DNA of 64,000 nt from Aureimonas mangrovi. Its GTDB lineage: Bacteria > Pseudomonadota > Alphaproteobacteria > Rhizobiales > Rhizobiaceae. Location: positions 873,001-937,000 of the forward strand of contig NZ_CP059692.1 of NCBI RefSeq assembly GCF_014058705.1, given 5' to 3'. Below the pieces are notes generated by a model. It had not been told where the DNA came from. It saw only the letters and a program-made list of their open reading frames with translations, and did no database searches. The translations under genes were made by a program, and so were the position numbers. The stretch's first letter is position 1; every line of letters starts with the position of its first letter. Below are positions 53,734-62,170 of this stretch, one piece after another.

Positions 53734-54810
53734 TCAGACCTCCCGCCGCTCGAAGTCGATGCGCGGATCGATCCAGGTGTAGGTGAGGTCGGAGATGAGG
53801 GTCGTCACGAGGCCGATCAGAGAGAAGATGTAGAGCGTTGCGAAGACCACGGGGTAGTCGCGGCGGTAGATGCTCTCGAAGCCGAGAAGGCCCAGCCCGT
53901 CGAGCGAGAAGATTGTCTCGATGAGGAGCGAGCCGGTGAAGAAGGCCGAGATGAAGGCGCCGGGAAAGCCCGCCACGATGATGAGCATCGCGTTTCGGAA
54001 GACATGGCCGTAGAGGACGCGGTTCTCGGTCAGCCCCTTGGCGCGGGCCGTCGTCACGTACTGCTTGCGGATCTCGTCGAGGAAGGAGTTCTTGGTCAGA
54101 AGCGTCGTCGTCGCGAAGGCCGAGAGCGCCAGTGCGATCAGCGGCAGCGTCAGGTGCCAGAAATAGTCCACGATGCGCTCGGGCCAGGAAAGCTGCGCCC
54201 AGTTGTCCGAGGTGAGGCCTCGCAGCGGGAACCAGTCCAGGAAGGAGCCGCCCGCGAACAGGACGATCAGGAGCACCGCGAAGAGGAAGCCGGGGATCGC
54301 GTAGGCGACGATGATGACCGCGCTCGTCCAGGTGTCGAAGCTCGATCCTTCCTTCAGCGCCTTGCGGATGCCGAGCGGAATGGAAATACCATAGGAAAGG
54401 AGCGTGATCCAAAGGCCCAGCGAGATCGAGACAGGCAGCTTCTCGATGATGAGGTCGATCACCGAGATGGAGCGGAAATAGCTCTCGCCGAAGTCAAAGC
54501 GGAGGAAATCCCATACCATCGTGGCGAAGCGTTCGAGCGGCGGCTTGTCGAAGCCGAACTGCGCCTCGAGCTGGGCGATGAAGGCGGGGTCCAACCCTTG
54601 CGCGCCGCGATAGCCCGAATTCTCGCCGCCGGCCGACTGGAAGTCGGCGCCCGCACCGCCAAGCCTGTCGCCGGCCGTTCCCTGAAGCTGCGCGATCACC
54701 TGTTCCACCGGGCCCCCGGGGGCGAACTGGATGAGGATGAAGGAAATCGCGAGGATGCCGAACAGGGTGGGCACCATCAGGAGAAGTCGTCTGAGGATAT
54801 AGGCGCCCAT
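53734..54810 (-). CDS. yejB: Peptide ABC transporter permease YejB
   Basis: A 358-residue permease of the OppB type: [55 protein letters not shown] and the EAA loop [23 protein letters not shown] long periplasmic loop after helix 1 contains [16 protein letters not shown], as in YejB. It lies 41 nt after the nearer binding-protein gene. Confidence 0.94.
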   Translation of the reverse strand: MGAYILRRLLLMVPTLFGILAISFILIQFAPGGPVEQVIAQLQGTAGDRLGGAGADFQSAGGENSGYRGAQGLDPAFIAQLEAQFGFDKPPLERFATMVWDFLRFDFGESYFRSISVIDLIIEKLPVSISLGLWITLLSYGISIPLGIRKALKEGSSFDTWTSAVIIVAYAIPGFLFAVLLIVLFAGGSFLDWFPLRGLTSDNWAQLSWPERIVDYFWHLTLPLIALALSAFATTTLLTKNSFLDEIRKQYVTTARAKGLTENRVLYGHVFRNAMLIIVAGFPGAFISAFFTGSLLIETIFSLDGLGLLGFESIYRRDYPVVFATLYIFSLIGLVTTLISDLTYTWIDPRIDFERREV

Positions 54811-54851
54811 CTAAGGCCTTCGTTCCTTCCGGTCGGCTTTCGTCGGCTATG

Positions 54852-56732
54852 TTAGCCGCGCCCGATGGCGCGGGCCTTGTCCTCGTCGAACCACCACAGC
54901 GCTTCGGGAGGCGCGTCGTAGGGTGGTTCGGTCTCGGGATAGCCGAACATGTTCCAGTGCGCGACGAACTTCGCGCCGGCGGTGATGTTGGGCACCCAGT
55001 CGAGCCGGGCGCGAAGCACGCGGTCGAGGCAGCGCATGCGCGTGACCAGTTCCTCACGGCTCCTCGCGTCGTCGACCAGCCGGATCAGCGCATCGACACC
55101 CTCGTCGGCCATGCCGGGGTAGTTGTAGGCCCCGGGCCTGTCGGCCGAGCTCGATCCGAAGAAAATCGCAAGGCTCTCGCGCGTCGGCGTGTTGCCGAGC
55201 GAGAAGGCGGCGAGGATCATGTCGAAATCGTAGTTGGTCTGGCGAAGCTGATACTGGGCCGCATCGACGACACGGATCGATGCGTCGATGCCGAGCAGCC
55301 GCATCGTCTCGATCATGCGCGAGTAGACGCGCACCTGCTCAGGGTCGCTCGCCAGATACTCCAGCCTGAACGTTTCGCCCGCCTCGTTGACGAGCCCGCC
55401 CCCGCCGCGCGTCCAGCCGGCCTGCGCGAGAAGCTCGGAAGCCTGCCGCAGGATCGTGCGGTCCCGGCCCGAACCGTCGGTGACCGGCTGCACCCAGACC
55501 TCGCCGAAGGCTTCCTCGGGAAGGGCCTCGCGCAGCGGCTCCATCACCGCGAGTTCCTCAGGCGATGGCGCGCCCTCGGCCTTGAAGTCCGAGTTCTCGA
55601 AGGGCGAGTCCGAATGCTGCCGAAGGCCGTACATCAGGTTGGCGTTCGTCCACTCGAAGTCGAAGCACATGTTCAGGGCGCGGCGCACGCGCACGTCCTG
55701 GAACTGCGCGCGGCGTTGGTTGAATGCCCAGCACTGGAAGCGCGGGCGCCGGCCCTGCGGCATCTCGCGCCTCAGGACGCGTCCGTCACGCGTAGCGGGA
55801 AAATCGTATTCCGTCGCCCAGGCCTGCGTGGTGAACTCCTCGCGGTACGTCGTCACGCCAGCCTTGAAGGCCTGCAGTTCGGCGTTGCGGTCTCGGAAGA
55901 ACTCCACCCGCAGCGTCTGGAAATGGCCGAGCCCGCGCGCGAAGGGCATCTCGGCGCCCCAATAGTCCTCGCGCCGCTCGTATTCGATGAAGCGCCCGGC
56001 CTCGTAGCGGCCGACGCGCCAAGCGCCCGAACCGGGGATCTCGTCCATGCCGGTTCGGGCGAACTCGCGGCCCTCGAAGAAGCTTTCGGGCAGGATCGGC
56101 AGGATCAGGGCCGCCAGCACCATCGGCACGGTCTGGGTGCCCGAGAAGCGAATCTCCACCTGCCGCTCGTCGATCGCGGTCACCTCCTCAACCTCGGCGA
56201 TGAGGTAGGAGAGGCTCGGGTGCCCCTCCGCCTTGATGGTTCGGTAGGTGAAGGCGACGTCCTGCGGGCGCACCGGATCGCCGTTCGAAAAACGTGCTTG
56301 CGGACGCAGTGCGAAGGTGAAGCGGTTGCCGCCGGCAGACATGGTCAACGTCTCGGCCAGCGCGCAGTAGAGCGAGTCCGGCTCATCGAGGGAACTCGTC
56401 ATCAGGGATTCGTACAGCCCTTCGATCCGCGGCGGTGCGTTACCCTGCAGGACGAAGGTGTTGAGCGTGTCGAAGGTGAGCGGAGACTGATTGAAGGCCC
56501 AGTTCGGAACGGTCAGCGTGAGGCGTCCGCCTTTCGGAGCGTCGAGATCCGCATAGTCGAAATGAGGGTAATCGGCCGGGTATTTCAAATCGCCGAAGGC
56601 CGAAATGCCGTGCAGCGGCGTGTCGGCCGGCACCTGCGCCAAAGACAGGCGTGGCACGGCGGCGCTCGCCGCTGCCCCCATCACGAGTTGCCCGAAATGG
56701 CGGCGGGTCAGGCGGAGGAGGTCGCTCCTCAT
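54852..56732 (-). CDS. yejA: Peptide-binding protein YejA-like, copy 1
   Basis: A 626-residue SBP_bac_5 protein. The signal has twin arginines (LLRLTRRHFGQLVMGAA), so Tat export is possible. YejA pattern: HGISAFGDLKYPADYPHFDYADLDAPKGG, ESLMTSSLDEPDSLYCALAE, DVAFTYRTIKAEGHP and RREDYWGAEMPFARG. It overlaps the stop of copy 2 by 4 nt. It would deliver peptides to YejBE. Confidence 0.92.
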   Translation of the reverse strand: MRSDLLRLTRRHFGQLVMGAAASAAVPRLSLAQVPADTPLHGISAFGDLKYPADYPHFDYADLDAPKGGRLTLTVPNWAFNQSPLTFDTLNTFVLQGNAPPRIEGLYESLMTSSLDEPDSLYCALAETLTMSAGGNRFTFALRPQARFSNGDPVRPQDVAFTYRTIKAEGHPSLSYLIAEVEEVTAIDERQVEIRFSGTQTVPMVLAALILPILPESFFEGREFARTGMDEIPGSGAWRVGRYEAGRFIEYERREDYWGAEMPFARGLGHFQTLRVEFFRDRNAELQAFKAGVTTYREEFTTQAWATEYDFPATRDGRVLRREMPQGRRPRFQCWAFNQRRAQFQDVRVRRALNMCFDFEWTNANLMYGLRQHSDSPFENSDFKAEGAPSPEELAVMEPLREALPEEAFGEVWVQPVTDGSGRDRTILRQASELLAQAGWTRGGGGLVNEAGETFRLEYLASDPEQVRVYSRMIETMRLLGIDASIRVVDAAQYQLRQTNYDFDMILAAFSLGNTPTRESLAIFFGSSSADRPGAYNYPGMADEGVDALIRLVDDARSREELVTRMRCLDRVLRARLDWVPNITAGAKFVAHWNMFGYPETEPPYDAPPEALWWFDEDKARAIGRG

Positions 56733-58741
56733 TGGCCGCCGGCCGCCGCGTCCTCGCCGCCGGGTACGGCGTTCTCTGTCGGCGGCGTCGCGCCTTCCGG
56801 CAGGCCCTCGGGTTCGGGCGCCGCCTCCGCCGGCGCGTCGGCGCGGATCCACCAGGAGAACGGGTCGATGCCGTTATAGGCCGGCCCGTTCTCGGGCATG
56901 CCGAACTTGTCCCAATAGGCCAGCCAGATCGCGCCGTTGGTGAATTGCGGCACCACGTAGTTGTTCCAAAGGAGTGTGCGGTCGAGCGCGCGCGTGGCGG
57001 CGACGAGGGCCTCGCGGTCCGGCGCGTAGATGATCTTCTCGATCAGCGCGTCGACGGCCGCGTTGCGAACGCCCGGCGAGTTGCGGCTGCCGTTCTGGCT
57101 CGCCGCGGCGCTCGACCAGAAGTCGCGCTGCTCGTTGCCGGGCGAGAGCGACTGGGCGAAGCTGTCGGTGACGATGTCGAACTCGAAGGAATCCGTCAGC
57201 GCCAGGTACTGGGAGGGATCGACGACGCGGATCGTCGCGTCGATGCCGAGACGCCGCAGCGAGGCGGCGAAAGGCTCCATCACGCGCGAGGCGTTCTGGT
57301 CGGAAGTCATGAACTCCACGGTGAAGGGCTGGCCCGCCGCGTTGACGAGTTGCGAGCCGCGTCGCTCCCAGCCTGCCGCCTGCAGGAGCTCGAAGGCTTC
57401 GCGCAGATAGGTGCGTTCGGCGCTTGGCTGCGAATAGTCCGGCAGCGTGTATTCCTGCGTGAAGAGCTCGGGCGGCAGATCATCGCGAAGCGGCTCCAGC
57501 AGCGCCAATTCGTCGCCTTCCGGCAGCCCCGTCGCGGCAAGTTCGGAATTGTCGAAGTAGCTGTCGATCCGCTGGTACAGATCGTAGAACAACGTGCGGT
57601 TCATCTCCTGAAAGTTGTAGGCGAGCACGAAGGCCCTGCGCACTCGCGGATCGGAGAACTTCTCGCGCCGCGAGTTGATCACATAGGCCTGCATCGGCCA
57701 GACGGCGTCCGATTCGAGCTCGGCCTTCTTCACGCGGCCTTCGGTGAAGGCCGGAAAATTGTAGCCCTCGGCCCAAAGCTGCGCGCGGTTCTCGATGCGA
57801 TAGTCCTGATAGCCGCCGCGTTTGAAAGCCTCCCACGCGGCGTTCTGGTCGCGGAAATAGGTAAAGTTGATCCGGTCGAAATTGTAGCGGCCGCGCTGCG
57901 GCGCCTTGTCGGCCGCCCAGTAGTCCGGCACGCGCTCCCAGGTGATCGTCGAGCCGGGGTTGAAGCTGGCGACGCGATAGGGGCCGGAGCCAACGGGCAC
58001 CTCCAGCGTCGGCTCCTCGATATCGCGGCCCTCCGCTTCCCAGTAGTGCCGGGGAAGCACCACGAGGTCGCCCATGATGTTGGGCAGTTCGCGGTTGCCG
58101 GTCTGGTCGAAGCGGAAGGTGACCTCGCGCTCGCCTGTTTCCTCCACGCTCGTCACGTTGTGGTAGTAGTTGGCGTAGAGCGGATAGAGCCGCGTGACGG
58201 TCTCGAAGCTCCAGATCACGTCGTTGACGGTGATCGGCTCGCCGTCCTGGAAGCGCGCGTCCGGATCGAGCCGGAACGACACCGACGAATAGTCGGACGG
58301 ATAGCGCACGGCTTCGGCGATGAGCGCATGGCTGACACCCGGTTCGTCCGGCGCCTGCGCCATCAGCGTGTCATAGGCGATGCCGCCGCCGAAAGCGGCG
58401 AAGCCCGCCGCCGGCGTTCCCCGGATGATGAAGGGGTTGAAACTGTCGTAGGTGCCGGGCGCCGAGGAGTTCCAGGTGCCGCCCTTCGGCGCGTCCGGGT
58501 TCACATAGTCGTAATGGGTGAAGTCGTCAGCGTATCGGGAGGGCTCGATCAGACCGGACGACGTATGCCACTCGCCCATTGCCGCTTCGCTCGCGGGCGC
58601 TGCGCCCGTATCACCGGATTCGGTGGGCGCGCTGGCTGCGGGAGCCGACGGCGCATCCTGCGCGGCGGCCGGCAGGGCGAAGCCGCAGGCGAGGGCGAGG
58701 TTGAGGGCGAGAACGCGCCCGGCTCGCGAAGGTCCTGTCAA
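56729..58741 (-). CDS. Peptide-binding protein YejA-like, copy 2
   Basis: A 670-residue SBP_bac_5 protein paralogous to copy 1, with an Ala/Pro-rich segment after the signal peptide and a second Ala/Pro/Glu-rich tail. It has HYDYVNPDAPKGGTW, YDTLMAQAPDEPGVSHALIAE, DVIWSFETVTRLYPLY and WAADKAPQRGRYNFDRI. No ATG fits; the TTG at 58741 with AGGAG 7 nt upstream starts the signal peptide cleanly. It is the first gene of the eight-gene yej operon. Confidence 0.9.
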   Translation of the reverse strand: MTGPSRAGRVLALNLALACGFALPAAAQDAPSAPAASAPTESGDTGAAPASEAAMGEWHTSSGLIEPSRYADDFTHYDYVNPDAPKGGTWNSSAPGTYDSFNPFIIRGTPAAGFAAFGGGIAYDTLMAQAPDEPGVSHALIAEAVRYPSDYSSVSFRLDPDARFQDGEPITVNDVIWSFETVTRLYPLYANYYHNVTSVEETGEREVTFRFDQTGNRELPNIMGDLVVLPRHYWEAEGRDIEEPTLEVPVGSGPYRVASFNPGSTITWERVPDYWAADKAPQRGRYNFDRINFTYFRDQNAAWEAFKRGGYQDYRIENRAQLWAEGYNFPAFTEGRVKKAELESDAVWPMQAYVINSRREKFSDPRVRRAFVLAYNFQEMNRTLFYDLYQRIDSYFDNSELAATGLPEGDELALLEPLRDDLPPELFTQEYTLPDYSQPSAERTYLREAFELLQAAGWERRGSQLVNAAGQPFTVEFMTSDQNASRVMEPFAASLRRLGIDATIRVVDPSQYLALTDSFEFDIVTDSFAQSLSPGNEQRDFWSSAAASQNGSRNSPGVRNAAVDALIEKIIYAPDREALVAATRALDRTLLWNNYVVPQFTNGAIWLAYWDKFGMPENGPAYNGIDPFSWWIRADAPAEAAPEPEGLPEGATPPTENAVPGGEDAAAGGQ

Positions 58742-58889
58742 ATCGATCTCCTGAAATGCCGCATCGCAATGGCCAGCAACACCGAGCTTTGTGGCCTTCG
58801 TTCGACTGGCCAAGCCGCATGACCGAGTTTTAATGGTCGCCCGGCCCATGTCTACCGCTCGCATCGGCGATCGCGCAGTGGTGCATAGC

Positions 58890-58918
58890 AAAAAGGCCCG
58901 GCATCGCTGCCGGGCCTT
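58890..58918 (-). terminator. Intrinsic terminator of the cytochrome c gene
   Basis: On the minus strand GGCCCGGCA pairs with TGCCGGGCC around GCGA and is followed by TTTTT (plus-strand A run at 58890-58894). It lies 22 nt past the cytochrome stop at 58940. The core stem is the exact reverse complement of the terminator stem after tadC. Confidence 0.8.
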
Positions 58919-58939
58919 CTCCAATCTTTCGGTGCCCGA

Positions 58940-59812
58940 TTACTGGGCCGGGACGATCGTCGTGCCCTGCGGCTGGCTCTCGCCGCTTTCCTGAGCGGGC
59001 GCGGCGCCTTCGGCCGGCGCATCCGCCGGAGCCGGGGGTTCCTCGGCGGGAGCTGTGCCCTCGGCCGGAGCAGCTTCGCTCGGCTGGGCAGCGTCCGCAT
59101 CCGTGGCTTCGCCCGTGGTGGGAGCAGCTTCCGAGGCGGGGGCCGCGCCCGTACCGGGGTCCGTCGTGGCCGGAGCCTGCGGCTGGTCGCCGGCCGGGGC
59201 GCCCGCGTCCGTCGTCGTCCCGCTGTCCGTCTCTCCCTCGGCCGGAGCTGCCGCTTCCTCTGCCGGCGGCTCGGGCAGCGGGGCCGGATCGTTGGAGAGC
59301 GTGCGCAGATAGGCGATCAGGTTTGCGCGGTCCGAATCGTTGGAAATGCCGGCGAAGCCCATCGCAGTGCCGGAGATGTACTGGCGCGGATTGCGCAGGA
59401 AGTGGTCGAGATGGTCGTAGTCCCAGACCACCGAGCCGCCCTCGGCGAACTCGGTCATCGCCGCGGAATAGGAGAAGCCGGGATCGTGCGCGATCTCGCG
59501 GTTGACGACGTCCCACAGATGCGGGCCGACGCCGGCCGGCGCGCCGTCCTCGTTGGAATGGCAGGACTGGCAGCGGCGGAAGACGGTGGAGCCGGCCTCG
59601 GCGTCCGCGGTCTGCAGGAGCGTGGCGATCGGCACGGCGGCGACTTCCGGGGCCGCTCCGCCGGCGCTCTCTTCCTGCGCCTCGATGGCGTAGCCGAACT
59701 GCTCGGGCACTTCGGAATGAAAAATGCTCTCGGCCAGGAGGCTGCCCCCGAACAGCACGAAGACGGTGCCAAGCAGGGCGCCGAAGATCTTGTTGGCCTC
59801 GAATGAATCCAT
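58940..59812 (-). CDS. Membrane-anchored cytochrome c with long Ala/Pro/Glu tail
   Basis: A 290-residue protein: an N-terminal signal anchor (IFGALLGTVFVLFGGSLLAE), then a class I cytochrome c domain at about 70-175 with heme motif CQSCH and distal Met in GTAMGFAGI, resembling CycM/cytochrome c552 of alphaproteobacteria. About 115 further residues are almost only A, P, E, T, G and D. CycM passes electrons from bc1 to aa3 oxidase. The normal family length is about 180, so the tail is unusual. Confidence 0.92.
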   Translation of the reverse strand: MDSFEANKIFGALLGTVFVLFGGSLLAESIFHSEVPEQFGYAIEAQEESAGGAAPEVAAVPIATLLQTADAEAGSTVFRRCQSCHSNEDGAPAGVGPHLWDVVNREIAHDPGFSYSAAMTEFAEGGSVVWDYDHLDHFLRNPRQYISGTAMGFAGISNDSDRANLIAYLRTLSNDPAPLPEPPAEEAAAPAEGETDSGTTTDAGAPAGDQPQAPATTDPGTGAAPASEAAPTTGEATDADAAQPSEAAPAEGTAPAEEPPAPADAPAEGAAPAQESGESQPQGTTIVPAQ

Positions 59813-60082
59813 GGAAGGAGCGGCTCCCCATCGGCCGGCGCTCAAAGGCCGACAAACGCTTGGCAAAAATCGCGCGGAAGCTAGGGGTTTTGCCCTTTCA
59901 AGGCAACACCTATAAGCCCCGCATCGGTGGCCTCCGGTTGCCGCGAAGCGGTCCCTCGACCGCAACCGCGCCCCCCGGCGGTTTGGAATTGTTCTTGGCA
60001 TCGCCGGGCGCTCGGATCAAGCGCGCGCCATGCGATGTCGTCGGTAAACTGCAGCGGGCACCCAGCCCGCGGAACGGCAAAT

Positions 60083-61669
60083 ATGCACACGCTCGTCCTG
60101 ATCCCGGCCCGCATGGCCTCCACGCGTCTCCCCGGAAAGCCACTGGCGGAGATCGCCGGCCGTCCGATGATCCTCCACGTTGCCGAACGGGCGCGCGAGG
60201 CGGGCATCGGCCGTGTGGCGGTGGCGACCGATTCGCCTGAGATCCTCGCCATCGTCGAGGCGGCAGGCTTCGAGGCGGTGTTGACCTCGGCCGACCATCC
60301 ATCGGGCTCCGACCGCATCTTCGAGGCCCTGAAGGCGCTCGATCCGGCGGGCGAGATCCGTTTCGTCGTGAATTTGCAGGGCGATCTGCCGACGATCGAG
60401 CCCGCGGCGATCCGTGCGGTGGCGCAGGCTCTGGAGGCCGAGCCCGCGTGCGACATCGCGACGCTTGCCGTGCCGATCTCGCGGCAGGCCGAGCGGGACG
60501 ATCCCGCCGTGGTCAAACTTGTCGGCTCACCGATCGCGCCGGAGCGCCTGCGCGCACTCTATTTCACCCGCGCCACGGCGCCCTCGGGCGACGGGCCGCT
60601 CTACCACCATATCGGCATCTACGCCTATCGTCGCGAGGCGCTCGAGCGGTTCGTCGCCCTCACGCCCTCACAGCTCGAGCGCCGTGAAAGCCTCGAGCAG
60701 CTTCGCGCGCTGGAGGCGGGGATGCGCATCGACGCGGCGATCGTCGATACCGTGCCGCTCGGCGTCGACACGATGGCGCAGCTCGAGGAGGCGCGGCGAC
60801 GCCTGTCGCCGCTGAAGGGGCCGACCGGCCGGATCTCCTTCCAGGGCGAGTTCGGCGCCAATTCAGACACCGCCTGCCGCAACGCCTACCCGCAGATGCA
60901 GCCGCTACCGTGCGCGACCTTCGAGGACGCCTTCGCCGCGCTGACCAAGGGCGAAGCCGACCTTGCGATGATCCCGATCGAAAACACACTGGCGGGGCGC
61001 GTGGCGGACGTCCACCATCTGCTGCCGCCGAGCGGGCTGCGCATCGTCGCAGAATACTTCCTGCCGATCCGTTTCCAGCTCATGGGAAAGCGCGGCGTCG
61101 AACTGTCCGAAATCCGCGAGGTCCACAGCCACATCCACGCGCTCGGCCAGTGCCGCGGCATCATCCGCGCCAATGGCTGGAAGCCCGTGGTGGCGGGCGA
61201 CACCGCAGGGGCGGCGCGCATGGTCTCGGAACTGCCGGGCCGCGACGCAGCCGCGCTCGCGCCGCGTCTGGCCGCCGAACTCTACGGTCTCGACATCCTC
61301 GCTGAGAACGTCGAAGACGCCGAACACAACACGACGCGCTTCGTCGTCCTGTCGCGAGCCGGGGAGGACGATCGGGAACTCTGGGCGTCCGCCGGCAACG
61401 GCCTGACCGTCACCACTTTCGTCTTTGAGGTCCGCAACATCCCGGCCGCGCTCTACAAGGCGCTCGGCGGTTTCGCCACAAACGGCGTCAACATGACCAA
61501 ACTCGAAAGTTACCAGCTCGGCGGGCAGTTCACCGCCACGCAGTTCTACGCAGATGTGGAAGGGCACCCCGATGATACGGGGCTTGCCAACGCGCTGGAG
61601 GAACTCGCCTTCTTCACCAAGCGCCTGACGATCCTCGGCGTCTATCCGGCCGCCCCCGAACGCCCCTGA
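60083..61669 (+). CDS. KdsB-PheA fusion: CMP-KDO synthetase and prephenate dehydratase
   Basis: One uninterrupted frame of 528 residues. Residues 1 to about 243 are KdsB, which activates KDO for lipopolysaccharide: [53 protein letters not shown] and [16 protein letters not shown]. After a short linker ([11 protein letters not shown]) residues about 249-528 are Phe[39 protein letters not shown] and an ACT domain ([21 protein letters not shown], with TKLES). The family members are normally two adjacent genes. No ATG, GTG or TTG suits a separate pheA start at the join. It would be bifunctional unless an error has removed a stop. Confidence 0.85.
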   Translation: MHTLVLIPARMASTRLPGKPLAEIAGRPMILHVAERAREAGIGRVAVATDSPEILAIVEAAGFEAVLTSADHPSGSDRIFEALKALDPAGEIRFVVNLQGDLPTIEPAAIRAVAQALEAEPACDIATLAVPISRQAERDDPAVVKLVGSPIAPERLRALYFTRATAPSGDGPLYHHIGIYAYRREALERFVALTPSQLERRESLEQLRALEAGMRIDAAIVDTVPLGVDTMAQLEEARRRLSPLKGPTGRISFQGEFGANSDTACRNAYPQMQPLPCATFEDAFAALTKGEADLAMIPIENTLAGRVADVHHLLPPSGLRIVAEYFLPIRFQLMGKRGVELSEIREVHSHIHALGQCRGIIRANGWKPVVAGDTAGAARMVSELPGRDAAALAPRLAAELYGLDILAENVEDAEHNTTRFVVLSRAGEDDRELWASAGNGLTVTTFVFEVRNIPAALYKALGGFATNGVNMTKLESYQLGGQFTATQFYADVEGHPDDTGLANALEELAFFTKRLTILGVYPAAPERP

Positions 61670-61686
61670 GGACGGGCTCCAAACGC

Positions 61687-61716
61687 AAAAAGGCCTCGCG
61701 ATCGCGGGGCCTTTTT
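61687..61716. terminator. Intrinsic terminator after the kdsB-pheA gene
   Basis: GGCCTCGC (61692-61699) pairs with GCGGGGCC (61704-61711), with one T-G wobble, flanked by A5 and T5. It works in both directions and separates the fusion gene from the convergent DUF1127 gene. Confidence 0.85.
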
Positions 61717-61760
61717 CGTCTTTGCGTCCTGGTCCGGCGACCGAAGCCGCCGGGAGAAAA

Positions 61761-61910
61761 TCAGCGGCGGCCCGAACGGACGGCGCGGCCGATGTCGCCA
61801 CGCATCACGCCGATGTCGGCGAGCATGCGGTCGTCCATCTCGCGCAGCGCCATAACGCTCTGCGAGTAGGCGCGATAGTTGCGGAGGTGGGAGGCGAGGC
61901 GGGAAATCAT
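61761..61910 (-). CDS. DUF1127 family small protein
   Basis: A 49-residue basic protein (MISRLASHLRNYRAYSQSV, ALREMDDRMLADIGVMRGD, then GRAVRSGRR). The pattern Lx3-D-R-x-L-x-D-I-G-x-x-R is the DUF1127 signature. Short DUF1127 proteins in Hyphomicrobiales affect phosphate and carbon metabolism through RNA binding. The ATG at 61910 is chosen because the family motif starts close to it; the longer frame to 61973 has no support. Confidence 0.88.
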   Translation of the reverse strand: MISRLASHLRNYRAYSQSVMALREMDDRMLADIGVMRGDIGRAVRSGRR

Positions 61911-62170
61911 TGTCTTTGTCCAGCGGTGAAGGTCGTTTCGATGCGCCTCATATACGCGCGACCGCTGCACCATAGGAGGGCATAGTTTGCACGTCTGTTG
62001 TGCAATCTGTGCATGGATGTGGCAGGCGCGCGTTCACAACCGCTTAACTGTCTACACCTCCATGAACGGCCGTCCGTGAAATTGAGCGGTCGGCGTGACT
62101 TCACATCCTCGCGTTCCAGATGGCGCTCTCGAGTGTCCGCCCGGCGCTGAGATAGCTGGAGAGAGCGCGC

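Noticed and set aside
54849-56879. 676-codon plus-strand ORF antisense to yejA
   Set aside because: Antisense shadow as above; no recognisable domain.
56651-58822. 723-codon plus-strand ORF antisense to the second YejA-like gene
   Set aside because: Low-complexity Arg/Val/Gly composition typical of antisense frames; the minus frame is a clear SBP_bac_5 protein.
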